64,000 nucleotides of DNA from Hofstenia miamia (lineage: Eukaryota > Xenacoelomorpha > Acoela > Hofsteniidae), in NCBI GenBank assembly GCA_900660155.1, contig CABFPE010000017.1, positions 2,031,244-2,095,243 of the forward strand. Reading direction: 5' to 3'. Under the pieces are notes generated by a model. The model was not told where the DNA came from, searched no databases, and saw only the letters and a program-made list of their open reading frames with translations. Positions 12,558-23,960 of this stretch are shown in pieces. The position numbers and the translations under genes were made by a program. Numbering within the stretch: position 1 is the stretch's first letter; each line of letters starts with the position of its first letter.

Positions 12558-15477
12558 CAATTCAATTTTTTTATACACGATATGTTTTTCGACATGCATC
12601 TGCTGTGCTGGAATGCTTAGACTAGTTGCCATAACTGTTTTCTGCACCTTATAATCAACACAGCTGCATAAATATCTAATTTTTTTTGCTGTTGTCCAGT
12701 GTTTCATCTAATCTCCTATATCTAGAGGGGGAGTCTCCCTCAGAGAAGAATTTATTGCAAAAATCTAATGTTTATATTTATATTAATACGTTAGGCACAA
12801 GCCTTTGCTAATCGGAATCTAAGCATGGACATCCTAATTGTATATAAAATGAAAAACATATTATTGTGGTCGTTTAGAGATAGGCGCATGCATAGATCTA
12901 TTCCTCTTCTCATAATGTAGTTTATACCATTTAAAATTTGAAGTTTATAGTTATGGAGATACATTTTGCTTACATTCATGGAATCCGCATTAGCTGTTGT
13001 TTGAATGATTAATGGGCCAAAGAAGATTGAAATTTTTTTACGAAAAATAATATATTTTAAGTTATTCGTTAGATTCACTACTATAATCTTGCTTTTTTGA
13101 AGGAAATTTAATTTCTATTGGAGAATTCTAAATGAATAATTTTTTTTCACTAAACACACCAGTAAAAACCCCCAACTGTGCTATTATTCAGTCATACTTA
13201 AACTATCATAACAACCATCAATGAAGCTTACTATAAAACAGAATTATGTAGTTTTGTTTACATCACTGAGAAATTTAATTTTGCAATTATAAAGTCAAAA
13301 CTAAGTCCATTCCAGAAACACTATTACAATATCTTATGAGTGACATAATGAATTGCCAACAATATATCAATTTTTACAACACTTCTCGCCAAAAACTAAA
13401 TTTTGTGGATACTTAGTCTTTGTCAGCAGAACTCATACGTAGAAAAAGGGAAGATTGTGGAGAATAAAAGCCCTAAGAAAAAAATAAAACTTCACTAATG
13501 CATGTTAAAGGCTAAATTCGATTTCATTTCTTATTTTCAAAAAATTAAATTATGTAATAAATGTATAAATTGTCATGTAACTTAAGAATTAATCATATTC
13601 TTGAATTTATTTTGAGTGTGGGACAAATAACGCAAAAATACCGAAGTCTGAGTATTGCAAGCAATTCAAGGTCGCCTTGAAACAATTTGGCAATAACTGC
13701 TAAAATTTATAATTGAGTCGAATTTGGCCGCTGAATCCATCAATGATCACTTGCTCGATGCTAGGTCAATTATCAATGAAGAATCAATTAAATCAATACC
13801 CCAAACAAATATGTGCTTTTGATTTAATATATAACTTACAGTATCGGTTTGCAATCTAAAGCATCATAGTTTTCATTTTAAGAGTTGTACGAGAAAAAGT
13901 ATTTTCACTGAGTAAATGGACACAACACTACATTTATAGAAAGTAATTGGCAAGCATGGAAGTTTTTCACTTATTTTAAACTTAGTAGGCCTATTGCTTA
14001 CAAACTCGCTTTGGGTTTTCTTGACAAATGAAGCAGCGTTTTTGAAAATTTCAATAAATAGTTATATAAATAAAAAACCAATTTGCGAAATTTAGCGATG
14101 CTTAGTTTTTAATTATCCATGAGAAGTATTATTTTGTAGTAGAAGTTGGTTAAGATTGAGCGCTATCCTCCACGAAAATTCAATGGAAATAAAGTATTTA
14201 TTTGAATTCTTCCGTAATAGTTTGTTAATGCTCGGCGGTATACGGAAAAAATTAACCGATGCCGCGATTTCCACTCCTAACAGAAAGAAGCAATCTGTTT
14301 CTCAGCAGATCGGTGAAACAACTACACGCTATACCTTAATTGGCTTGTTACATTTCAAGCACTATTAGTTATGGTCATCTCTGTGCCAAAAACCATGTGC
14401 ATGCAGTTGTCAAATCCAATCAAATGAACATCTGGAAGATAATCAGAGCTTCTGGGCAGCACTCTTTAGAATAAAATACAAGTGCAATGGTAAGTTAGGC
14501 AGATATCATGCGTTATTGGCAGGCAGCACTCATAGACATATGGCAAGCGCCTCTCCCATCTTTAGCATTCAGACAATGTTATTCACACTGCTCTATGAAT
14601 ATAAAATTTGTACAGAAATATACATAGTAATTGTATAAAAGCAGCAGAATTGGGTTGAGCAGATTGAACTGGAATGTAGTAATCAATTGTCGTTTTTTTG
14701 GGAAGAATGGGTGAATCACATATTTTCCACTTTGACCAGATGAATGATTCATTCCACTTCATGTAAAGAGAGCGCTATCCTCAACGGAAATTTAATGAAA
14801 ATGAGGACACTTTGTACAAAAATCTATCGAGTAGGCCTTGATAGCATGCCTAAACTGCCACATGCCAGTACAAGACATATGAGGCCCAAAAGTGTATGCG
14901 TTCAGAACAAAAACCTTTGAACAGTAATTTCCGAATTTTCATATGCAGAACTCTAATATAATTGCCGGAAATATTGTAGAATCATCACCCAGGCTAGAGA
15001 TGTGTACTAACTCCGAACTATTTAGAGATGCTGAACTACAGTTTCTTACAAGCGGGGTAATGTCTATCTAGATTAACTTTTGCTGTCTCATGTACACATT
15101 TTCTGATTATCCATACTAAACTATATTAGAATAACATGTAACAGCCACAATTTATGTAACCGTATGAGAGAGACTCCAGTTAACAATGGGCTCGCTGCCC
15201 GAAGCGGTATCTGATCACCAAGAAGCCATCCGCCCATCCGCAACAGAGTAATGTTCCATCCATTGACAGACTCAGCTCATTCTCATTTGATCTAATTTTA
15301 TTATGTGTACCCTAACTATGTGATAATAAAAGGTAGTGCAGACACTATTCGACTTAATAACTCATTCTCAAGTGTAACTTTCACTAGTATATTAATGCAA
15401 CCGTTCATTGGCACTAACTGCTGATATAAAAATTTAGTAAATAAACAACGCATAAGTTTCCTACCCTACATATAATA
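12558..15477. other. Intergenic sequence downstream of the kinase gene
   Basis: No convincing gene. Apart from the short repeat pair at 14158 and 14770, I recognised nothing in this AT-rich stretch. Open frames such as 12791-13078 and 14156-14368 have no family motif. Confidence 0.55.
14158..14190 (+). repeat. Short dispersed repeat, copy 1 (partner at 14770-14802)
   Basis: GAGCGCTATCCTC, then a one-base difference, ACG, AAATT, AATG and AAAT recur in the same order 612 bases downstream at 14770-14802. The two copies differ at a few positions. They may be ends or fragments of one old repeat family, which I could not identify. Confidence 0.5.
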
Positions 15478-15580
15478 GTGATACTCAGAGGCGCACCCAG
15501 AGGGGGGAACTGGGGGAACGTCCCCCCCCTCAACAGAGCACAGAGATGCTTCCATTTCTCATGAAATGTTTGCCTATAAC

Positions 15581-15816
15581 CAGTGGCGTACGAAAGCTGT
15601 GGAATGTCCTTCAGTGAGTTTTTCAAAATTGCCTTTGACTGGTTAAATAAAGAAAATTTTCATTAAAAAATATTAAGAAAGACCAAATTTAGGTTGTGAA
15701 ATGCATTTCTTATTGTCGAATTCTCAATATTTCCAAAGAATTTTAGGGGCTTGCCCCGCTTTTTGTTACTTACGGCGGAGATATTCCACCGTTGGAAAAC
15801 CCTGCGTACGCCCCTA
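15581..15816. mobile_element. Small hAT-like MITE nested in the larger element
   Basis: Starts CAGTGGCGTACG and ends with the reverse complement of TAGGGGCGTACG, which are imperfect inverted ends sharing GGCGTACG. The flanking octamers cctataac (left) and cctaaaca (right) match at five of eight positions, a possible decayed target duplication. There is no coding capacity. It sits inside the element at 15486-18264, so it inserted later, or was carried along by that element. Confidence 0.55.
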
Positions 15817-16631
15817 CCTAAACAAATTATACAACATAATATGTAAATAACTATTGGTTCTACTCTATGTCTGCAAGGGTAGACAATATAGAATTGATAT
15901 TGCAATGTTTGCATTAATTTCAATTTAATTAACCTATTGAATATTTTAAAAAATCAATAGCCAAATATTTAAGATTCACTTAAATCTTGCTGAAATATAT
16001 AATCAATTCCCGATTCCAGAAGCATTATCATCCTGTCTAGTAAATTTATATAGAATTGGCTTTGGAATGTACTGGATAATTTGATGACCAAAAAATATGT
16101 AATGCTTCCACAACCCAATTCACCATTTTATGCATATTGAAGGCTTAAAATTAAACTTATTTCGCACCATTGTGATATTCTGTGGGACACCTCACCGTAT
16201 CATGCCAAACCTAAAGAAATTAAACTATGATCACTACATTTATATATAGTATGTATGGCAGAACCAAATTTGCCATTAGCAATTATGATTAGTGGCAATA
16301 TTTAACTTTTGATTTTGTAGAACAATTCCTTCATACTGCTAACAGATGTATGAACCACAAGTAACCCTTTTTGTTATCTCACAATTATGATTTTTCATTG
16401 AAAAATTTTTTATGAGTTATGTATTGATTTTTATTAATACCAAACTAGTTAACTTACTATGATTTTTGATATAATATTTTTATTCTAATTATTCCCAAAA
16501 GTTGGCAATAATCTATTGTTTGAAACGCAAAAATTGATTAATTTACTAAACAAGAAACATCTATTTGTAGGGTTCCAATTAAAAATTGCCTACTCCTGCG
16601 TGTCTGTAATTTATGGCGAGGGGCAATTTAA

Positions 16632-17038
16632 CCAGAGACAAAACGTATCATATATGATACATTTTATAAAGTGGCCCTGCGCTTATTAGTTTGCTTATTT
16701 TTCATTTGAAATGTGGTATTATATTTCCATGAGTACTAATTATTTATCATGCAGCAATAGTTTTAATACAAAATCAGCGTGCCAAAACCATGACACTGGT
16801 TAATCAGCAGAGTGCTGAATTTCTTCCTGAGTAAAAACTAATTACAACATTACATTCCAAAAGAATTTTTTGTTTTCGAGATTTCCACAAATAGACAAAA
16901 TTTTTAATTATTGTTATTTGAATGAATTGTATTTTTACATGTTTTGCAGCATATTGAATGTTTTTTCTGAATTTCATTATTTCGTTTATAGTGCAACTTC
17001 AGGCTGAAATGTATCATATATGATACAAAAAAGTCAGG
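16632..17038. mobile_element. MITE with TTAA-like flanks and paired 16-bp palindromes
   Basis: A perfect palindrome, GTATCATATATGATAC, occurs at 16645-16660 and again at 17011-17026. Each copy lies 12-13 bases inside an end: left CCAGAGACAAAA, and right in reverse CCTGACTTTTTT. The left flank is TTAA (16628-16631) and the right flank TTGA (17039-17042), consistent with a decayed TTAA duplication as made by piggyBac-type elements. No open frame. The assignment to piggyBac is inference; the symmetric architecture is seen directly. Confidence 0.6.
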
Positions 17039-17128
17039 TTGAAACTAAAAAGTTCCTAATTTTTGTAAACTATCATGTTTTATGTTCCCCATCAATGGCA
17101 ATTAAGGCTGACTGAATAAAAAAATAAA

Positions 17129-17795
17129 NNNNNNNNNNNNNNNNNNNNNNNNNNNNNNNNNNNNNNNNNNNNNNNNNNNNNNNNNNNNNNNNNNNNNNNN
17201 NNNNNNNNNNNNNNNNNNNNNNNNNNNNNNNNNNNNNNNNNNNNNNNNNNNNNNNNNNNNNNNNNNNNNNNNNNNNNNNNNNNNNNNNNNNNNNNNNNNN
17301 NNNNNNNNNNNNNNNNNNNNNNNNNNNNNNNNNNNNNNNNNNNNNNNNNNNNNNNNNNNNNNNNNNNNNNNNNNNNNNNNNNNNNNNNNNNNNNNNNNNN
17401 NNNNNNNNNNNNNNNNNNNNNNNNNNNNNNNNNNNNNNNNNNNNNNNNNNNNNNNNNNNNNNNNNNNNNNNNNNNNNNNNNNNNNNNNNNNNNNNNNNNN
17501 NNNNNNNNNNNNNNNNNNNNNNNNNNNNNNNNNNNNNNNNNNNNNNNNNNNNNNNNNNNNNNNNNNNNNNNNNNNNNNNNNNNNNNNNNNNNNNNNNNNN
17601 NNNNNNNNNNNNNNNNNNNNNNNNNNNNNNNNNNNNNNNNNNNNNNNNNNNNNNNNNNNNNNNNNNNNNNNNNNNNNNNNNNNNNNNNNNNNNNNNNNNN
17701 NNNNNNNNNNNNNNNNNNNNNNNNNNNNNNNNNNNNNNNNNNNNNNNNNNNNNNNNNNNNNNNNNNNNNNNNNNNNNNNNNNNNNNNNNNNNNNN
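17129..17795. other. Assembly gap (667 Ns)
   Basis: A run of Ns inside the hAT-like element at 15486-18264. A repeat-rich interior is a common reason for such a gap. The apparent open frame across it is an artefact of the Ns. Confidence 0.99.
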
Positions 17796-18127
17796 TCAGA
17801 ATTAAGTGGGTTGGAGCGGATTCAGGCTGAGCAGGGATTGGCCTAAATTTTCTGATAAGATTTATTAAAGTCTTAGAAGGTAAGACATTTCTAGAAATCA
17901 CTCTACTACAAAAGGAAAGAAGTGTTTCCTATTCAAATTGGAACAGTTAACAGTGCATCAGCCTGTATTCAAAACTCGCCTCACCCACTGATCTACGGGG
18001 CAATAAGTATGTTAGCCATCCTAATAAAGGTTGCATTAGTGAGGTGTAGGGAGATATAATTCATTATTAGTAATTGATAACACAAACATTTATAATGCGT
18101 GTTCCGTTTGTTAGGTTAAAAAATGAA

Positions 18128-18143
18128 ATATATACAATATATA

Positions 18144-18230
<87 letters not shown>
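18128..18230. repeat. TA dinucleotide microsatellite
   Basis: Long (TA)n tracts interrupted by short GAATA units, at the right end of the hAT-like element, only about 30 bases before its terminus. Confidence 0.95.
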
Positions 18231-18528
18231 GTTCCCCTCATAGAAAAAGCTGGGTGCGCCCCTGGTGATACTACTATTGACACTAGCTGCGGAGAATTAA
18301 ATAGGAGTTAAAAACCGTTAAGGCTACAAGCAAATAATAGCAGCTTCCTAACTTACAGTAACATCGATACGTAAAATAACTTTAATGAATACAAGGCCAT
18401 TTTCGGTCATTATAGGTCTAACGTAAACAACAATTTGGATCTAAAATAAGATAGATAACAATAAATAACGATAACACACCTAGGGTTGCGATCTCGCCTT
18501 GTCTCGTATTTGCTACTACATGCAACAA

Positions 18529-19197
18529 CATAGATGGAAGCAGGTTGGGTTGACCGGTATTAACCGGTACCAGTCAACCGGTACCGGTTGGGTTGGGTCG
18601 AAAATTTCGTGAAACTGGTTGACCGGTTTTTTTAAGTCCTCCACAAACCGTGGCTGTCTGTAGGACAGAATTTATATCTCCGTTTCAAGAAAGTAAAAAG
18701 GATTTTTACTAATATATTATAAAGAAAAAAATTGTCACGACGAAGTCGCCTAATACATTCATTTCGCATATGAAACGTTTAAAAAACATAAAAACAAAAG
18801 GAGAAAACGATAACATTTAGAAAATGAACACATTTCAAATCTCTGAGTTGGGGTGTGCTCGTGTAGAGTGTGGAAAAGGAAACCCATCCTCATCTACTAG
18901 GTAAGATAAATCAATCCCACTTTTTTGAATACAGATTCACTCTTGTTGATTGCGGTTGAATGTGGTTCCACATTTTCTAGCAAGGGGGCTATGCCGATCT
19001 GGGCCCCAGACCCCCTTCTTTGAAAAAAATTTCAGTAGAAAAAATTGCTAGTTTTTTGGCATTCCTGCTTTATTTTTGCTCAACCGGTATTGGTAAAATT
19101 TTTAGCTTCAATAACCGGTTCAACCGGTAACCCAACCGGTTTGGAAATCAAACCAGTTGGGTTGGGTTGTTAAAAATGTCGACCGGTTCCATCTATG
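18529..19197. mobile_element. hAT-like non-autonomous element rich in ACCGGT palindromes
   Basis: The ends are inverted repeats: CATAGATGGAA on the left, and the same 11 bases in reverse on the right (ending at 19197). The flanking octamers are tgcaacaa (18521-18528) and tgcaacag (19198-19205), an 8-bp duplication with one mismatch. Both terminal regions are packed with the palindrome ACCGGT, about five copies on each side, within GGTTGGGTTGACCGGT-like text. The middle (18650-19070) has no open frame of note. Such dense subterminal repeats are typical transposase-binding arrays in hAT elements, though binding here is inference. Confidence 0.8.
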
Positions 19198-19205
19198 TGC
19201 AACAG

Positions 19206-20164
19206 GTGAAATCGATCGATAGCCAGCTAGGCGGTGAGTAAAAAGCCCTTATACCTATTCCTAACTTATATGCATTGTCTCGATCTAGGCAACAAACCAT
19301 TTCATCCCTCACAACAGCCTAGTGATCGTTACAAGCATGAATCGCCTAGCTGCGCATTTGAATTAATAATCAAACCGAGCAAAAATGAGTAGATAATAAG
19401 GAGTTTATTCTCCATCAACATTTCGCCCTTTGTTCTACATATTTATAGAAATTTTGCATAAACATGTTTATCATTAAACAAGTACCTGTCACCGTTTTTC
19501 GTTGCCAATTGCAGAAAGTTCTGCGTTAATATGGCGATAGCAAAATCGACGTGGAGCTTTATCGTCCACATGTGATTTGTCAAAAGTTAAAGTGACAAGT
19601 AATTATTTTTACAAATTAATTCCGAATTCAAATTACATCGCTTGGTTTAATGCTAATTTATCAAAAACACAAATTTAATAAAATCAGTTAATTTATAATT
19701 CGATCTTGCTCCCCTCTTGTAGTTCTTTGCTGTTTTTTGATGGATTATGCTACAATATCCGTCTACACGTTGTTTTAATAATACAAATGTAGAGGCTGGT
19801 TTAATGCCTATTGAGAATTGTTACTACTGAAAAGTCGAGCACTAGCAGGTAACATCGGATTCCATCATGCAGTGATAAATTTCTTATTTTCTACTATGGA
19901 AAAGTTCGAGGGGATGAAGGATTAGACTCGATCAGTAAGTTCTGAAAAGAATGCATTGAACACTTAAATATATCCAAATATATGCAATTATGAAGTAGGC
20001 GCTACATGCACGTAAGAGGACTGATTTGGTCATAATGTTCAATACATGACGCATTAAGCTTTGCTTTGGGTATCCTTACCTTAGCCTCTTTTACACAAAT
20101 ACTTTCAAGCACCTTCTTCGTGGAATATCCACGGTGGGTCAGAAATAAATTTAGTCAAAAAAAT
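19206..20164. other. Intergenic sequence, nothing recognised
   Basis: AT-rich DNA between two transposon remnants. No protein-like frame and no terminal repeat was seen. Confidence 0.55.
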
Positions 20165-20682
20165 TGACCAAACTAAAACTACATTTTCTGTACTGGAAAA
20201 ACACGAGGAATTCGAATCTGAACTCAGAAAAAATCATCACAAGATATTCAAATTAGTACAAGAACTTTACGTCGAAGATTGGTGGAAAAGAACCTCGAAT
20301 CATACCAACCTGTTGATGCTGAGCAAAAAGGATATCAGAAGAAATACGCTTTGGAATGGTCAATCTTTCATAATGTGTTATGCGCCATAAAAACAACGTT
20401 GACACTTGGAAAAGATGGCGTATCAAAATCCAATTTTGTCTAAACATTTGGAGGAGATAATCAAGAGTGGTGCACACAGATCACGCAAAGAGTGCACTGA
20501 CAGACTTATGTGCTCGATGCCTTAAGCAATGCTTGAAAGTGCATGGACTTTACACCAAGTACTATATGTTCTTTTACATTGCTTGTGTAAACTAAAATAT
20601 ATGTATATTTGGAATATTCGTTGAGTTCAATAATGTTTTGTGAAATATTTGTTGTGTTCCGTAAATTTTGGTCAGCAGTGTA
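20165..20682 (+). mobile_element. Tc1-like (Tc1/mariner) transposon relic
   Basis: From 20243 the plus strand reads DIQISTRTLRRRLVEKNLES, then YQPVDAEQKGYQKKYALEW. This is the second helix-turn-helix and following linker of Tc1-type transposases (ISTRTVRRRL...KP...RL.WA in the family). After about 20390 the frame decays. The right end ttttggtcagcagtg followed by TA (20681-20682) matches the usual Tc1 terminus (CAGTG-TGACCAAAA in reverse) with its TA target. The left end is lost or too degraded, with only a weak ttgaccaaa near 20172. The catalytic DDE domain is not recognisable. An old, inactive copy. Confidence 0.75.
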
Positions 20683-21415
20683 TATCTATTATGACACTAA
20701 AACTTAGGACCCACGTACGAACACGTATGAACATAAATTTCGAGAAAACCAATATTCTGCTAATATTTCATTGTTCAAAGTACAAATTCTGAAGTAAAGC
20801 AATATCAGAAAATTCTTTCACATGTTTAGGACTTACACTGTTACTGAGCAGCATCATGAGGAGGTAATTCTCGATTATGAATATTTATCAAAATGGTAAG
20901 AATAAAATGACTTTTATGCCCACACTCGTACTTAGCAGCAATTATCATAAGTAGTAGTGTAACAGGTAATAAAACGGATACAGACGAAATCAGTTTGTAA
21001 AAAAAGTACTGTTAAATTTTGTGAAGCAATTATATTTCTTATGTGTTTCGAAAATAGCAGAAGATTCAACTGGCCAATGCAAAGAATTCAGCTGAAATTT
21101 GTTTTAAATATAGATTTAATGCCAAATTACTAAAAATGAAGGCAAAAGTTCTTAAACACAAATGATTTAATCATGAAAGGAGATGACAATGAGAAAAGAT
21201 TACATTCAGATACATCTGCTGTACAAAATTAATTTGATTATCAAAACAAGATAAGCAAATGAAATCGAAAAGGCTTAGACAGTTAGCGATTCTTAGAATC
21301 TGCCTGCAACACCTACCACGTCACAAAAGCTCATCGATTCAATTATTTTTTATGATATTGATCTGTATTGAAAAAAATATTTTACAGCAAAATATAAACT
21401 AGGAGAAATTATATT
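20683..21415. other. Intergenic sequence, nothing recognised
   Basis: No protein-like frame or terminal repeats between the Tc1-like relic and the next inverted terminus. Confidence 0.55.
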
Positions 21416-22012
21416 CAGTGTTGACCATTTAAATAAATCGTTTTAAGAGATTTTAAACGTCGTTTAAATCAGCCGTTTGTCTAAATGCAGCAGTCAATTA
21501 AACGATTTTGTTTAAACGTCGTTTATTTGACATGGTTTATTTAAACGGCAAGTTGAGGGCATCTACAATGTAGTAAACAAGCAATAGATAGCATATTGAA
21601 ACTTAACGGATTGTTATTAATCAATATTTATATGATTAACAATTGGAGAAAAAAGCTAAATCTTATCGTAAATTATGTAAATCTGAATAAATCATATATT
21701 ATTGTCTAGGCATGTTGCAAAACATAGACGGATACTCCTCCTGTAGTAATTCAAACCAATCTTTTAGATGTTCCCGTTTTGTAAGTATATCAAGCGAACA
21801 ACAATGCTGATTTGCAATGTCGTATAGAATACTAGCCTTAACTGGACAATTTTCTAGAAGAAACAGCTTTTAAACTATTTGCTGAAATTACTTAACTTCC
21901 ACTTAGAATAGGTGCAGGATACTTGCTCAGAATGTTGTTTTTCCTAGCTAAGTGCTATAGGTCATTGCCTAAAGACTTCAATAGAATAGAATAGAATAGA
22001 ATTTCTTATTAA

Positions 22013-22969
22013 CACTAGAAGGACCAAAAAATTTACCCCCCACTAAGGACCAACTGGGTCGAAACGACCCATACGCTAAAAAAAGCGAAAAATAGTACAA
22101 AAAGCAAATTGAATTTATACGTTTTTAATTTTACCATAAACAAAAAGCTCAAAATTGATAAAACTGATGAAGAAACACAAAGTTTATGATAGTTTTTAGT
22201 CCCTAATTGTTGGACGAACAGGGTCTGCACAGCTGAACTCGACAATTTTCACATACAACTAGCATATATTTCGACTGCTTTTGTTGTCGCATTTTGCAAC
22301 CGCACATCTTGCTTGTTTTTCCGAGCCCAAGTAACTGAATTGCTAACAATATCATGAAGCATTTTTTCTGTCACCAAACATTTCCAAGCTGACACTTCAT
22401 CTGTTATTTTTTGCCATATAAAATTTTTAGAACCTGGCGGAGTAATTACAACGTTACATGTTGGTGTCCTACTTGCGGACGATGACTTGTTGGAGGTTGT
22501 TAGCAATTCCCATAGTAATCCATTTTTGTCAAGAAAATCAGAATTTGGGTTACCATTTTCTGCTTCTGCTTCTTCTGTATCTTCATCAGACGAGCTGAGA
22601 AGTTGTTCGTCATTCAGAGGAAATACTTCACTTGCTTGTTCTCTATCCTCATTCATCTGGCTGTCGTCAGATTGATATGGATCCAATTCATCATCAGCAA
22701 CATTCCAAATTGTTCTAATAGCATGTAAAGCCGTTTGTCGCTGTGGGCACATGCTTAAACTGCAATATGGGTCAATATGACCCAGTTGGTACTTGAAGGA
22801 TAATGACAGTGTAGCACTTGCAAAAGACGCTTACATTAATATGATTGCTTACACACATATTTGCCTTGGGTAGACAAACAAAGTCAGCTCGTGCCTCCAT
22901 CTAACCACTTCACACCAAGCCATCAAAGTAATAAAGTGGGTCGAAATGACCCAGACGGTCCTTCTAGTG
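22013..22969. mobile_element. piggyBac-type element, internally deleted, TTAA duplication
   Basis: Perfect 13-bp inverted ends, CACTAGAAGGACC at 22013 and GGTCCTTCTAGTG ending at 22969, are each flanked by TTAA (22009-22012 and 22970-22973). Just inside both ends, TGGGTCGAAACGACCCA-like palindromes repeat, as is common in piggyBac subterminal regions. The interior encodes only an acidic N-terminal transposase part on the minus strand. The catalytic core is missing, so this is a non-autonomous derivative. It interrupts the 3' UTR of the LINE on its right. The undisturbed insertion site is present at 23109-23350. Confidence 0.93.
22249..22752 (-). pseudogene. piggyBac transposase N-terminal part (167 aa, truncated)
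   Basis: An ATG-initiated frame (MCPQRQTALHAIRTIW) runs 167 codons. It has an acidic, serine-rich stretch (SSSDEDTEEAEAENG, residues about 53-67), then DKNGLLWELL, PPGSKNFIW and TDEVSAWKCLVTEKMLHDIV with SVTWARKN. This order (acidic leader, NG.W, then the E...F/W.....IV..TN-type helix) matches the N-terminal domain of piggyBac family transposases. It ends before the DDD catalytic core, which is deleted; only about 240 bases remain to the element end. It cannot move itself but could be moved by a full-length relative. Confidence 0.75.
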
Positions 22970-23108
22970 TTAAGTGTAGTACATTGGCATAATTGTACAT
23001 CTCAACAAAAGCTGCTAATGCTACACTTATTGCGTCAATAACAACATAAAATACACAAAACTATAAAAACATAATAACAAAAAACATGGATTCAGAATTA
23101 TCATTTTN

Positions 23109-23350
23109 AGAATAGGTGCAGGATACTTGCTCAGAATGTTGTTTTTCCTAGCTAAGTGCTATAGGTCATTGCCTAAAGACTTCAATAGAATAGAATAGAA
23201 TAGAATTTCTTATTAAGTGTAGTACATTGGCATAATTGTACATCTCAACAAAAGCTGCTAATGCTACACTTATTGCGTCAATAACAACATAAAATACACA
23301 AAACTATAAAAACATAATAACAAAAAACATGGATTCAGAATTATCATTTT
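23109..23350. repeat. Empty-site copy of the piggyBac insertion locus
   Basis: These 242 bases equal 21905-22012 joined directly to 22974-23107, with one TTAA (23213-23216) in place of TTAA-element-TTAA. The copy starts right after the single N at 23108. It is therefore the pre-insertion allele, placed in series with the filled allele by the assembler. It also restores the continuous LINE 3' UTR. Confidence 0.93.
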
Positions 23351-23960
23351 AACCGGTTTATTGCGAATTAATGATATCTTTTTAAAAACTGGAATCCTTT
23401 CTATGATGTAGACCTATTTTAGAGATGCATTGTTTGTGGAGGTAGTTGTTAATTCGATTTTTAAATTTAATTCGCTTTTTGATTCGCTTTATTTCAATTG
23501 GTAATTTATTCCAAAGAACAAATATTGAAGTATCTTAGCAATTGAGATAGATTTTTTCTAATTTACTAATCGACGTTTCTATTTGATAATCATATGTGTA
23601 TATACATGTATCGTCAGCATACTGTACTATTCCGCAATCATTGCTTAAACTGCAATTTAAATCATTAACATACAACTAAAAAAAGCAGAGGTCCTAAAAT
23701 CGTACCTTGTGGAACACCTTTGTAAGTTTTACCCTAGTTAGAAAATATACTCATATAGAGGGAATTGCAGTTTACTTTAAGGTGAGCGCTGGTTTGGGAT
23801 ATCCCAAAATTTTATTAATTAAAAGTATCTTATGAAATATGAAGCATCATTAATACAAAATAAAAATTTTTAATTCGTAGTAGAATAATGTTCGTCATAA
23901 CCTTTAGCTGCCCATTTGATTTGTGAATCAATTTTATTTATTAATGAGTGGTTTATGTTA

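Larger units (their letters stand above)
15486..18264. mobile_element. hAT-like DNA transposon with perfect 8-bp target duplication, nested and gapped
   Basis: The left end is CAGAGGCGCACCCAG at 15486. The right end, read in reverse, is CAGGGGCGCACCCAG ending at 18264, so the inverted ends match at 14 of 15 bases. Immediately outside both ends is the same 8-mer, gtgatact (15478-15485 and 18265-18272). CAG-type termini with an 8-bp duplication define the hAT superfamily. The 2.78-kb interior holds at least two smaller elements (15581-15816 and 16632-17038), a 667-base gap and a TA microsatellite. No transposase is recognisable in the sequenced part. The perfect duplication suggests a modest age. 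Confidence 0.85.

Noticed and set aside
17092-17901. Apparent 269-codon minus-strand frame
   Set aside because: Almost all of it is the N gap; only a few real codons lie at each edge.
18074-18268. 64-codon plus-strand frame rich in Tyr-Ile repeats
   Set aside because: It is the translation of the TA microsatellite.
21980-22002. AGAAT pentamer run as an independent microsatellite
   Set aside because: It sits exactly at the 3' end of the minus-strand LINE and is better explained as its tail.
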